This document shows positions 1 to 8,070 of a stretch of DNA of 10,769 nucleotides, piece after piece. Each line of letters starts with the position of its first letter. The stretch's first letter is position 1. The translations under genes were made by a program, and so were the position numbers. The notes below the pieces were generated by a model. That model had not been told where the DNA came from, did not search any database, and saw only the letters and a program-made list of their open reading frames with translations. Source of the stretch: CAYTRP01 sp964625145 (GTDB lineage Bacteria; Sumerlaeota; Sumerlaeia; SLMS01; JAHLLQ01); assembly GCA_964625145.1 (NCBI GenBank), contig CAZVAQ010000117.1:1-10769 (forward strand), given 5' to 3'.

Positions 1-2261
1 TGTGGCATCTGCAGTATCCGCTGGAGGACGGCAGCGGCACCGTCACCGTCGCCACGACGCGGCCGGAGACGATGCTGGGCGACACCGCCGTGGCCGTGAA
101 CCCTACGGACGAGCGGTGGAAGCATCTGATCGGGAAGCGGGTGCGGTTGCCGCTGGTGGATCGCCTGATCCCGATCATCGCCGACGACTTTGTGAAGAAG
201 GACTTTGGCTCCGGCCTGGTGAAGATCACCCCCGGTCACGACCCGAACGATTTCCTCTGCGGCATGCGCCACAACCTGCCGATGATCAACGTCATGACCG
301 ACGACGCGAAGATCAACGAGGCGGGCGGCAAGTACGCCGGCCTCGACCGCTACGAAGCGCGCAAGCGCGTCGTGGAGGACTTCAAGGCGCTCGGTCTGTT
401 GGAAAAGGTCGAACCCCACGACCACCGCATCGGCCGCGGATACCGCAGCAAGGCGGTCGTCGAGCCGCGCCTGTCCAAGCAATGGTTCGTGAAGATCAAG
501 CCGTTGGCGGAGAAGGCATTGTGGGCGGTGGAAAGCGGCGAGGTGAAGATACATCCGCCGACGCCGTGGACGGATGTCTATCGCAACTGGATGACGAACG
601 TGCGCGATTGGTGCATCAGCCGCCAACTGTGGTGGGGGCACCGCATCCCCATCTGGTATCGCAAGGACGATCCGGAGACGATGATCTGTTTCGACGGCGA
701 GGGCGTCCCGCCGGAGGTGGCGCGCGAGCCGGATGCATGGGTGCAGGACCCTGACGTGCTCGACACCTGGTTCAGCTCGGCGTTGTGGCCCGCGTCGACG
801 CTTGGCTGGCCGGACAAGACGGCGGACCTGGCGAGGTGGTATCCCACGAGCGTGCTGGTCACGGGCCCGGACATCCTGTTCTTCTGGGTCGCGCGGATGA
901 TCATGTTCGGCTATGAGTTGGTTGGCGAAAAGCCGTTCCATGATGTGTACATGCATTCGATGGTCTTCGGGAAGACGTATTACCAGCGCAACGGCCAGGA
1001 CCTGAAGGTCATCCCGCCGCTGCAGGCGCGGGAGCTGGAACGGGAAGGGAAGCTGCCCAAGAATGTCGAGACTCGTTGGGAGAAGATGTCGAAGACCAAG
1101 GGGAACGGCATCGATCCGCTGGAGGTGATCGACGAGTACGGCACCGACGCGTTGCGCCTGACGGTGGCGGCGCTGGCGGGAATTGGCCGGAACATCGACC
1201 TGGATTGGTCGCGGTTCGAATCGTACCGCAACTTCGTGAACAAGCTGTGGAACGCGGCGCGGTTCGTGATGATGGTGACGGAGCCGCTGACGGAGGAGGA
1301 ATACGCGCAGGGGCTGACCGCGTCGTCGCTGGCGGTGGAGGATCATTGGATCCTGTCGCAGTTGGCGCGCACGATCGACGACACCAGCCGCACGCTGGAC
1401 ACCTACGAGTTCGACAAGTACGTCGGCGCGCTGTATTCGTTCACGTGGAATTCGTACTGTGATTGGTATCTGGAGCTGATCAAGCGCCGCGTGTACGACA
1501 ACAGCGGCACGCCGCAGGCGCGCGAATCCGCCCGGGCCGCGCGCATCACGGCGATCCTGGTGCTGGAGCACATCTGCCGTCTGCTGCATCCGGTGACGCC
1601 GTTCGCGACGGAGGAGATCTGGCAGACGCTGCGGGAGCGCACGGTGGGCCTGACGGCGGGACACGCCGGCGGCACCGATCGCGCACCGGTGGAAATCAAG
1701 GGCTTGGCGGACGGACTCTCCTCGCCGTCGATCTGCGTGGCGCCGTGGCCGGCGGTGTCGCTGCGCGCGCAGGACGTGGAGTCGGAGGAGCAGATCGGCC
1801 TGCTGCAGGAGATCGTCGGCGCGATCCGCAACATCCGCGGCGAGATGCGCGTGCCGCTGGATTCGAAGGTGGAGGTGTTGATCCGCCACGAGGATCCGGA
1901 GGTGCTGGAGTCCTGCTCGGCGCTGGTGGATTCTGTCCGCCCGCTGGCCTCGGCGGGGGTGGTGAGTGTCTCCAATGACGCCCCGGCTCCGGGATTTTCC
2001 TCGACCTACGTGTCCGGCGCCCTGACGGTGCTGGTGGCATTGCCTCCCGAACTTGTGGAGCAGGAAAGGACGCGGCTGGAGAAGGAACTCGCCTTTGCAG
2101 AGAAGGGGCTCAAGGCCCTGGAAGGCAAGCTGGGCAACCAAGGCTTCCTGGCCAAGGCCCCCGCTGACGTGGTCGAGAAGGAGCGCGAGAAGCTCGCCCG
2201 ACTCCAGGCCGACGCCACCGCCCTGCGTGACAAACTGGCCGCCCTGACCAACCCCGCATGA
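1..2261 (+). CDS. valS: Valyl-tRNA synthetase, 5'-truncated by the window edge
   Basis: Class I aminoacyl-tRNA synthetase that charges tRNA-Val with valine in the cytoplasm. The first full codon is at base 3, giving 752 visible residues. Family members are roughly 880-950 residues, so the N-terminus with the HIGH motif lies outside the window. Visible in order: the editing domain (TTRPETMLGDTAVAVNP near residue 19, and ITPGHDPND with its conserved Asp near residue 80), then CISRQLWWGHRIPIWY near 204, DVLDTWFSSALWP, GPDILFFWVARM, and the ATP-binding loop KMSKTKGN at 361-368. This last is a KMSKT variant of the usual KMSKS. An alpha-helical anticodon-binding domain follows, then a charged C-terminal coiled coil (about 680-748) typical of ValRS, which contacts tRNA. 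A loop of roughly 30 residues around 545-575 looks longer than usual. No frameshift or internal stop is seen. The next gene starts 38 bases after the stop, with no terminator between them. Confidence 0.98.
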   Translation, partial: WHLQYPLEDGSGTVTVATTRPETMLGDTAVAVNPTDERWKHLIGKRVRLPLVDRLIPIIADDFVKKDFGSGLVKITPGHDPNDFLCGMRHNLPMINVMTDDAKINEAGGKYAGLDRYEARKRVVEDFKALGLLEKVEPHDHRIGRGYRSKAVVEPRLSKQWFVKIKPLAEKALWAVESGEVKIHPPTPWTDVYRNWMTNVRDWCISRQLWWGHRIPIWYRKDDPETMICFDGEGVPPEVAREPDAWVQDPDVLDTWFSSALWPASTLGWPDKTADLARWYPTSVLVTGPDILFFWVARMIMFGYELVGEKPFHDVYMHSMVFGKTYYQRNGQDLKVIPPLQARELEREGKLPKNVETRWEKMSKTKGNGIDPLEVIDEYGTDALRLTVAALAGIGRNIDLDWSRFESYRNFVNKLWNAARFVMMVTEPLTEEEYAQGLTASSLAVEDHWILSQLARTIDDTSRTLDTYEFDKYVGALYSFTWNSYCDWYLELIKRRVYDNSGTPQARESARAARITAILVLEHICRLLHPVTPFATEEIWQTLRERTVGLTAGHAGGTDRAPVEIKGLADGLSSPSICVAPWPAVSLRAQDVESEEQIGLLQEIVGAIRNIRGEMRVPLDSKVEVLIRHEDPEVLESCSALVDSVRPLASAGVVSVSNDAPAPGFSSTYVSGALTVLVALPPELVEQERTRLEKELAFAEKGLKALEGKLGNQGFLAKAPADVVEKEREKLARLQADATALRDKLAALTNPA

Positions 2262-2299
2262 GCCGGAACGCAACGACACCGCCACACGGGTAGACCCCC

Positions 2300-2581
2300 A
2301 TGAGCCTCTGGATCGTCATCGGCTTCGCCTTGGTCGCCATCGCCATCCTGATCGCCCTGACCGCGTGGATCGTCTCCACCATCGAGGGCTTCAAGGTGAA
2401 CGTGGGCTGGGGATTGTTCAACCTGGCGGTGTGCCTGTTTCCCGTGCCCCAGCTCATCTTTTCGCTGACGAAGCTGGGCGATCGCTGGCCGCTGCTGATC
2501 CTGACGGTCGGTTGTGTGATCCCCGCCGTGGCCGGGTTGTTCCTCCTCTTCGTGGAAGGCGTGCTGACGGCAGCCGCCTGA
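2300..2581 (+). CDS. Small three-helix membrane protein, family not recognised
   Basis: A 93-residue very hydrophobic protein, probably in the inner membrane. Three membrane segments are visible: about residues 3-25, 36-56 (containing the kink motif FPVPQ) and 62-88. The linkers are short and charged (STIEGFK and TKLGDRW). There is no signal-peptide cleavage site and no enzymatic motif, and I do not recognise the family. The ATG follows a C-rich stretch with only a weak purine tract (GGGTAG) upstream. Strong G/C preference at third codon positions and the membrane-protein pattern support a real gene. It starts 38 bases after valS, so co-transcription with valS is likely. The following gene starts 124 bases downstream. 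The function is unknown. Confidence 0.7.
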   Translation: MSLWIVIGFALVAIAILIALTAWIVSTIEGFKVNVGWGLFNLAVCLFPVPQLIFSLTKLGDRWPLLILTVGCVIPAVAGLFLLFVEGVLTAAA

Positions 2582-2705
2582 CCGGCGAATTCCGCTTCAC
2601 TTGGAACGGGAATTTCTACGCCTGACCCGCGGCCCCCCCAAGGCTTGGCGGGCGGATGCCCTCTTGCAACCAACCGCCATGATCGGCTTTCCTGCATGAC
2701 AGGCA

Positions 2706-3605
2706 GTGCCCCCCTCCAAGGCGACAGACCCAGTCCGATTTTCACCACCTCGAACCGAACCCACCGAGACCACCTTGTCCCCTACTCCGCAATCCTCCTC
2801 CGATTCCCCTGAACATCGCACGCCCGAGCGCCGGCGCCCGACCCTGTTTGAGTTCGTTCGCCGGCGCTTCTTTGCGGGGCTGATCACTCTGATTCCATTG
2901 CTGGTGACCATCTATGCCATCAGCCTATTGATGGGGGTGATCACGTGGATGTTTGGGGAGAGCGTGCGCCCGATCGTCGAGAACAGCTTCGAGCTGTGGG
3001 GATGGGAGCGCAAATGGGTGCAGACGTACGTGGTGCCCGTGGCAACGGCGACGTTGTCGCTGCTGATCGCAACGGCCTTCATCGTGGCGGTGGGCGAGCT
3101 GACGCGTTGGTTCGTCGTCCGCAAGTTGATCCACACGGGCGAGCGGATCCTGGAGCGCATTCCGCTCATCCGATTCTTCTACCGCACGCCGAAGGAAGTG
3201 ATCAAGCTGCTGACGGAGAATCGCTCTTCGGCAAAGCGCGTGGTGTTGGTCGAATACCCGCGGCATGGCGTGTGGGCGTTGGCCTATGCCACGGGAGAGA
3301 TCCTGCACGAGCCGGACGGTCAATTGTACGTCACCGTCTTCATGCCGACCACGCCGAACCCGACGACGGGATTCCTGATGCTGGTCCCCGCCGAGCAGGT
3401 GCGCGACTTCAATGTCACGGCGGAGGATTCCTTCCGGATGATCATCTCCGGTGGTATCCTGTCGCCCAACCGGATGACGACACAGGTGTTCTCCGGAATG
3501 GACACTCTGCCGAATCTGCCGCCGCCGGTGCCGCTGACGGCGGATACTCACCACGCGCCGGTGAGCGGGCAGGTGGAGCCCGAAGGGGAAGAGGTGAAGT
3601 CATGA
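2706..3605 (+). CDS. DUF502 family membrane protein
   Basis: A 299-residue membrane protein with the hallmarks of DUF502 (PF04367), a widespread family without an established biochemical function. Residues 1-50 are a Pro/Ser/Thr-rich, probably disordered cytoplasmic head. Membrane segments are about 56-82 and 109-131. The conserved part follows: GERILERIPLIRFFYRTPKEV (146-166), VEYPRHGVWALAYATGE (182-198), the signature PTTPNPTTGF (214-223) and MIISGG (245-250). The tail from about 266 is Pro- and acid-rich. The start is uncertain. The listed GTG gives the longest form; a TTG at 2775 would remove 23 poorly conserved residues, and no ATG precedes the first helix. Neither candidate has a strong ribosome binding site. 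The gene probably belongs to the same rightward group as the membrane protein gene upstream. Confidence 0.9.
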   Translation: MPPSKATDPVRFSPPRTEPTETTLSPTPQSSSDSPEHRTPERRRPTLFEFVRRRFFAGLITLIPLLVTIYAISLLMGVITWMFGESVRPIVENSFELWGWERKWVQTYVVPVATATLSLLIATAFIVAVGELTRWFVVRKLIHTGERILERIPLIRFFYRTPKEVIKLLTENRSSAKRVVLVEYPRHGVWALAYATGEILHEPDGQLYVTVFMPTTPNPTTGFLMLVPAEQVRDFNVTAEDSFRMIISGGILSPNRMTTQVFSGMDTLPNLPPPVPLTADTHHAPVSGQVEPEGEEVKS

Positions 3606-3646
3606 TGGTTGGTGCGGTGAGGCGCGGCTGTGTTCGCACTTCCTAT

Positions 3647-3668
3647 GGAGTGCCAGGCTCCTGCCTGG
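3647..3668 (+). repeat. Palindromic intergenic repeat, copy 1
   Basis: The core is a perfect 7-base-pair hairpin: GCCAGGC (3652-3658), loop TCCT, GCCTGGC (3663-3669). When the second copy at 3744-3765 is read on the opposite strand, 18 of 22 positions match, including the shared core GGCTCCTGCC. Two copies within 120 bases of non-coding DNA suggest a dispersed REP-like family. It lies between the DUF502 gene and the response regulator. It has no T-tract, so it is not a typical terminator. Confidence 0.55.
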
Positions 3669-3743
3669 CTAGTGCATCCGATCACGTGCGATTTGTGGAA
3701 CGGACGCGTTGTCGTGGAATGCAATGAGCCATGGGCCCGACCG

Positions 3744-3765
3744 TCGGGCAGGAGCCCGGCCCTCC
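3744..3765 (-). repeat. Palindromic intergenic repeat, copy 2, inverted
   Basis: Read on the minus strand, this matches copy 1 at 18 of 22 positions with the identical core GGCTCCTGCC. The surroundings can form two competing hairpins: GCCCGA/TCGGGC (3735-3749) and GGGC/GCCC (3746-3757). It lies about 50 bases upstream of the response-regulator start. This argues against starting that gene at the upstream ATG (3731), which would put repeat DNA into the protein. Confidence 0.55.
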
Positions 3766-3814
3766 CAGCGTTGAACAGAATATTTGGAACTCACTACTCG
3801 GAACTGGACCTATC

Positions 3815-5165
<1,351 letters not shown>

Positions 5166-5173
<8 letters not shown>

Positions 5174-5193
5174 AGGATGAAGGCTAAAGGATA
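5166..5193 (+). repeat. Left heptamer array flanking the four-helix-bundle gene
   Basis: Four head-to-tail 7-base units: AAGGATA, AAGGATG, AAGGCTA, AAGGATA. The first unit contains the start of the regulator's TAA stop (5171-5173). A matching array in the opposite orientation lies at 5741-5768. Confidence 0.8.
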
Positions 5194-5222
5194 AAGATTC
5201 TTGCGGTCGGGAGCGAGTGATT

Positions 5223-5654
5223 ATGAGCCAGCCGCCAAGCGGGGATGAGGTGTGGTACGTTGAAGAGGAAGAGAGCGCGTATGGGCAGGGAGGCGCAGTG
5301 CCACTGCGCCAAAGAACGAAAGACTATGCCCTTCAAATTATCAGCCTGTTCACGTCTCTTCCCAAGAACCCAGAAGCGCAGGTGATCGGCAAGCAGCTAC
5401 TTCGTTCCGGCACATCCGTCGGCGCCCATTATCGAGAGGGGCAACGCGCCCGATCCTCCGCCGAGGTCATCAGCAAACTCGAGGTCGCCCTGCAGGAATT
5501 GGAGGAGAGCCGCTACTGGCTTGAACTCCTGCTCGATGCGCATGTTGTACCAGAAGCGCAACTTGCGTCCATCATGGCGGAGACAGACGAGCTGAACGCC
5601 ATCCTCACCACATGCGTCAAGCGCGTCAAACTTCGAAACAAAAAGAACGAATAG
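5223..5654 (+). CDS. Four-helix-bundle protein of the 23S rRNA intervening-sequence (S23) family
   Basis: A 143-residue helical protein. After an acidic N-terminal stretch (about 1-27), four helices are predicted at about 28-46, 50-71, 77-106 and 111-137. The family signature is clear: GKQLLRSGTSVGAHYREG (56-73), then RARSSAEVISKLEVALQELEESRYWLELL (75-103). Relatives are encoded inside 23S rRNA intervening sequences and, as stand-alone genes, across many phyla; the related Avd protein is an accessory factor of diversity-generating retroelements. The biochemical role of the stand-alone genes is not established. I chose the ATG at 5223 because GGGAG lies nine bases upstream; a GTG at 5217 would sit too close to that site. 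The 27-residue acidic N-terminal extension is longer than in typical members. No reverse transcriptase or variable repeat is visible nearby. Base composition is less GC-rich than in the neighbours, which fits acquisition by transfer. Confidence 0.9.
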   Translation: MSQPPSGDEVWYVEEEESAYGQGGAVPLRQRTKDYALQIISLFTSLPKNPEAQVIGKQLLRSGTSVGAHYREGQRARSSAEVISKLEVALQELEESRYWLELLLDAHVVPEAQLASIMAETDELNAILTTCVKRVKLRNKKNE

Positions 5655-5714
5655 AACCCACCCGCGTCTTTCGTCTGAAGCACCTCGGACACCCCAGTTC
5701 CCCCATCCAATCAA

Positions 5715-5741
5715 AAAGGGCCCCGCCATGCGGAGCCCTTT
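5715..5741. terminator. Bidirectional intrinsic terminator between convergent genes
   Basis: A stem pairs AAAGGGC-C-CCGC with GCGG-A-GCCCTTT: eleven pairs with one C/A mismatch and the loop CAT. It is preceded by an A-tract and followed by TTTAT, so it can end transcripts from both sides: the four-helix-bundle gene rightward and the DUF4912 gene leftward. It directly abuts the right heptamer array. Confidence 0.8.
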
Positions 5742-5768
5742 ATCCTTCATCCTTTAGCCTTTATCCTT
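5741..5768 (-). repeat. Right heptamer array flanking the four-helix-bundle gene
   Basis: On the plus strand the four units are TATCCTT, CATCCTT, TAGCCTT and TATCCTT, the same unit types as the left array but on the opposite strand. The two middle units keep the same left-to-right order as in the left array, so this is not a simple inverted copy. The array ends one base before the stop codon of the DUF4912 gene. Confidence 0.8.
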
Positions 5769-5769
5769 T

Positions 5770-7191
5770 TCACCTCGTCTCCCTCGTCACCACCGGGCAC
5801 ACGCGCCGGGTTTCTTCGCCGTCGGCGCTCGTGGCTTCGACGGGGAACTCGATGGAGGTGTCGGGCAGGGCCATGCGGATGCCGAAGGTGCCGTCGGGGT
5901 TGAGCTTGATCTCGCGGCCCATGAACTTCACCCGCGCGTCGGGTTCGGTGGCGCCGTAGACGATGACTTCCGCGTCGACGACGAGCCAGAACTGGCGGTC
6001 CTTGCCGGCAAAGACTTGACGGCCGACGCTGCCGCTGGCGAACTCGCCGCTGAACAACGAGCCCGAGAAGAGCGACGCGCTGAAGCCGGCGCCTTCCGGG
6101 AACAAGCGCGACTGCAGCGAGGAAACCAATCCTTCGCTGGCACCAAGGCGGCCGATCACGTCGGTGCCACCACCGGAGAGTTGCAGGATCTGGAAGTGCG
6201 CCTCGGAGAAGCTCTCGTCCATCTTCCAATTCAGCTCATCGCTGATTTCCATGCGCGGCATCTGCACGGCATTGCTGCGGGCGATGACGTCGAAGGAACC
6301 ATCGCCGCGCGCCACGCCGAGCTCCACGATGTAGCGCCGGCCATGGACGGGAACCTGCACATACCATGAGGAAGTCTGGTCGGTGACCATGACGTCGAAG
6401 TGCGAGACCGCGGCGCGCACGTCGTTGCCCGACACGGCGGTCATGTCATGAAGCCGCAACACGATCTGCTCGCGGTGATTGCCGCGGGCAATGCCGAGCT
6501 TCTCGCGCATTGACGGCGCGATTTCCCAATACATGAAGAGCCAGTTGGCATCGCGCACGAGCACGGACAAGCATGTCTCGCCGTATTCGGTCGGCAGCTC
6601 GCGACGTATCTGCGGGCGTTGGTCGGGGCCCGGTGCGCGCAGCAACCGGTCCTGACGATAAAGCGCCGTCGAATTGATGGAGGGTGCCAGCGCCGGGCGC
6701 TTCATGGCGGGACGGATCACGCCGGCTTGGGCGGATTGAACGACTTGGGGAGCGGCGGGCTTGGGCGCACTCTTGACCGCGGTGCTGACGGGAGCCGGCG
6801 CCTGGATCGGCGAGGCACTGCGCGCGCGCGTCTTCGGCGCGGCTTCCGCTGCGGGCGCTTCGCCCTTTGCGACGGCCCTGCTCTTCGATGCAGTCTTCTT
6901 CGCCGCCGCCTCTGGCGCTGCAGCCTTTGGTGCTGCAGCCTTGCGGGCGGCCTTCTTCGCGGCGGGCTTCGCCGCAGACGCGGCTGTTGCACTCTTCGCT
7001 GCTTTGGCGGCGGGCTTCGCAGCGGCAGCCTTCACGGTGGTGGCCTTCTTGGCTGTCGACTTCCTGGCTGTCTTCGGTGCGGCTTCCGCGGCTTGGGCCT
7101 TGGCGGCCTTTGCGGAATCACCCTTTGCAGAATCACCCTTTGCAGAATCACTCTTCGCGGCTGGGGACTTCGTCGCGCTCTTCTTTGCCAT
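5770..7191 (-). CDS. DUF4912 domain protein with a histone-H1-like Ala/Lys-rich N-terminus
   Basis: A 473-residue protein. Residues 1-130 are a low-complexity basic tail rich in Ala, Lys, Ser and Pro with AAKKA/AAKPA motifs, like eukaryotic H1 tails and bacterial H1-like proteins; binding to DNA or another polyanion is an inference. Residues about 130-195 are a Pro-rich linker. DUF4912 (PF16258) follows at about 199-330, with LPTEYGETCLSVLVRDANWLF starting the domain and the hallmark WLFMYWEI at 217-224. A C-terminal beta-rich segment (about 400-472) carries WLVVDAEVIVYGATEPDA and LNPDGTFGIRMALPD, typical of the family. The domain's biochemical function is not established. I chose the ATG at 7191 because AGGAAG lies eight bases upstream and the basic tail starts there. 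An in-frame ATG 55 codons upstream would add sequence without coding character. The gene converges on the four-helix-bundle gene and has a long leader region upstream. Confidence 0.9.
   Translation of the reverse strand: MAKKSATKSPAAKSDSAKGDSAKGDSAKAAKAQAAEAAPKTARKSTAKKATTVKAAAAKPAAKAAKSATAASAAKPAAKKAARKAAAPKAAAPEAAAKKTASKSRAVAKGEAPAAEAAPKTRARSASPIQAPAPVSTAVKSAPKPAAPQVVQSAQAGVIRPAMKRPALAPSINSTALYRQDRLLRAPGPDQRPQIRRELPTEYGETCLSVLVRDANWLFMYWEIAPSMREKLGIARGNHREQIVLRLHDMTAVSGNDVRAAVSHFDVMVTDQTSSWYVQVPVHGRRYIVELGVARGDGSFDVIARSNAVQMPRMEISDELNWKMDESFSEAHFQILQLSGGGTDVIGRLGASEGLVSSLQSRLFPEGAGFSASLFSGSLFSGEFASGSVGRQVFAGKDRQFWLVVDAEVIVYGATEPDARVKFMGREIKLNPDGTFGIRMALPDTSIEFPVEATSADGEETRRVCPVVTRETR
7111..7155 (-). 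repeat. Three 15-base tandem repeats inside the DUF4912 gene
   Basis: Three in-frame 15-base units, one with a single change and one with another, encode the repeated SAKGD steps near residues 13-27 of the basic tail. The number of units probably varies between strains through replication slippage, which would only lengthen or shorten the disordered tail. Confidence 0.8.
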
Positions 7192-7344
7192 GGCACTCAC
7201 TTCCTGTGTGGGGGGGGAGGTTGCTGGAAGGGGGCGGTCAGGCTGCCCACCTTGGGAAGAAGGTGGCCGGGTTATGCGGGCGTTTGCGGGATGGATACGG
7301 GGGACGTTGTGAATTGTGGGCTCTGGGTGGTGCGCACACAGCAG

Positions 7345-7373
7345 CGCGAGCATCATGACGGCCGATGCTCGCG
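7345..7373 (-). other. Perfect 10-base-pair hairpin in the DUF4912 leader region
   Basis: CGCGAGCATC and GATGCTCGCG pair perfectly around a nine-base loop, about 155 bases upstream of the DUF4912 start. It has no T-tract on either strand, so it is not a classic terminator. A stem this perfect is unlikely by chance in this short gap. It could be a leader RNA element or a protein-binding palindrome. Confidence 0.5.
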
Positions 7374-7490
7374 GTGATGCTGCACCAAGACAGGGGCCGA
7401 TGCCGACCCGAAGCTTGATAAAATCCTATAAAATCACGGGAAGCGGTTTATCTGCGGCAATCGAAAAGAGAGCCATCCCCCGGAGGGAGA

Positions 7491-7615
7491 GACCCAAGTG
7501 GACGGAGCGGCGCGTCCTCGCACATCCCGGTGCCCGAATCTTCCCTCCCAAGAGAAAACCGGCTCAGGTTCCAAACCCTGCAATCCCGTCCCCAGCCGCG
7601 CCATCCACTTGGACC
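7491..7615 (-). ncRNA. Candidate structured RNA with long closing stem and three internal hairpins
   Basis: On the minus strand, 7615-7595 pairs with 7511-7491 over 21 positions: 17 Watson-Crick pairs, three G-U wobbles and one C/U mismatch. On the plus strand the three wobbles would be A/C mismatches, so leftward transcription is favoured. The 83 enclosed bases can form three separate hairpins: 7580-7565 (CAGG/CCUG extended past a bulge), 7558-7541 (UUUUCUC, loop UUGG, GAGGGAA) and 7533-7520 (GCAC/GUGC). I compared it by eye with RNase P RNA, tmRNA, SRP RNA, 6S RNA and common riboswitches and found no match. It could be a stand-alone RNA or part of the DUF4912 leader. Confidence 0.45.
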
Positions 7616-7617
7616 AC

Positions 7618-7693
7618 TGTGTCCCAGGCCTGTCCGGAGAAAGGGTGGGCGCCGACTGGGGGAGAGCCGGCGCCCGGGGGAGAAAGGGACACA
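7618..7693 (-). other. Nested inverted repeats next to the candidate RNA
   Basis: The outer arms TGTGTCCC (7618-7625) and GGGACACA (7686-7693) enclose an inner perfect stem GGGCGCCG/CGGCGCCC (7647-7675). The outer arm ends two bases from the closing stem of the candidate RNA, so the two could stack in one larger RNA. A further 7-base stem, GGATCGG/CCGATCC, lies at 7725-7762. Eight-base inverted repeats do arise by chance in a GC-rich gap of this size, so this is weaker than the 21-position stem. Confidence 0.3.
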
Positions 7694-7818
7694 ATAGGCG
7701 ATCGAAAGCCTGTTGGGGAAGACCGGATCGGGGGAGTCCGAACACCGGTAAGCTGCCGATCCCTACGCCAATCAGATAAGCCAGATCTTGACCAATTTCA
7801 GGAATCGCTCCCATTTGA

Positions 7819-7855
7819 GAGCACTGTTTTCATAATTTCAAAAATATCAGTGCTC
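7819..7855. promoter_or_regulatory. Inverted repeat overlapping a possible leftward promoter
   Basis: GAGCACTG (7819-7826) and CAGTGCTC (7848-7855) flank a 21-base AT-rich core, which stands out in this GC-rich gap. On the minus strand, a -35-like TTGAGC (7857-7852) and a -10-like TATGAA (7834-7829) are separated by 17 bases. Transcription would start near 7822 and run left through the structured region towards the DUF4912 gene. The dyad would then be an operator placed over the promoter. Confidence 0.35.
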
Positions 7856-8006
7856 AAGAAGCCCCGCTCGCGGCTGGGCGGATGATGGAAGCATCGCCGC
7901 GTCTCCACGCCGGGAAGGGTAATGCACAGTAAGTGTGCGGAACGCCTTACACATCGCCCCCGGACGAGGCCGCGCTGCATCGAACCCAGAAGGTACAAAC
8001 AGGTAA

Positions 8007-8030
8007 CCCGGCCGAATATTCCCGGCCGGG
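8007..8030 (-). terminator. GC-rich hairpin downstream of the sigma factor gene
   Basis: CCCGGCCG and CGGCCGGG pair perfectly around an eight-base AT-containing loop, 36-59 bases beyond the sigma factor stop. On the minus strand it is followed by a weak T-containing tract (TTACCTGTTTG), so it probably ends the sigma factor transcript, though it is not a textbook terminator. Confidence 0.5.
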
Positions 8031-8050
8031 CTCCCTCCCTGTCAGCCACA

Positions 8051-8070
8051 CCCGACAACCCCTTGTCAGG
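8051..8070 (-). other. Hairpin overlapping the sigma factor stop codon
   Basis: As minus-strand RNA, CCUGACAA and UUGUCGGG pair over eight positions with one U-G wobble and a GGGG loop. The stem contains the UGA stop of the sigma factor gene. It may protect the 3' end of the mRNA or help termination together with the hairpin at 8007-8030. Confidence 0.35.

Noticed and set aside
1205..1225. tRNA T-loop-like GGTTCGAATC
   Set aside because: It lies inside the valS reading frame and has no acceptor or anticodon arms around it.
2582..2705. Weak inverted repeat GGCG-AATTCC ... GGAATT-CGCC after the small membrane protein gene
   Set aside because: It needs several bulges and has no T-tract, so it is not supported as a terminator.
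3602..3727. 41-codon frame overlapping the DUF502 stop as ATGA
   Set aside because: The translational-coupling geometry is attractive, but the frame runs through the palindromic repeat, has no recognisable features and no homology that I can see.
3731..3814. N-terminal extension of the response regulator from the ATG at 3731
   Set aside because: The extra 28 residues would be encoded partly by the intergenic repeat and precede the normal receiver start MPANLLLVDD.
5223..5654. Diversity-generating retroelement accessory gene (avd)
   Set aside because: The fold family is related, but no reverse transcriptase, template repeat or variable repeat is present in the window.
7618..7762. RNase P RNA, tmRNA or SRP RNA in the structured gap
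   Set aside because: I looked on both strands for the RNase P core (GAGGAAAGTCC and ACAGAA), the tmRNA 3' tRNA-like end and the SRP GGAAG-type tetraloop region. None was found.
7316..7885. Long rightward open frame (189 codons) in the gap upstream of the DUF4912 gene
   Set aside because: It has no ribosome binding site, no domain or hydrophobic pattern and no coding-like composition. It overlaps strong secondary structure on the opposite strand. Open frames of this size are expected in GC-rich DNA.
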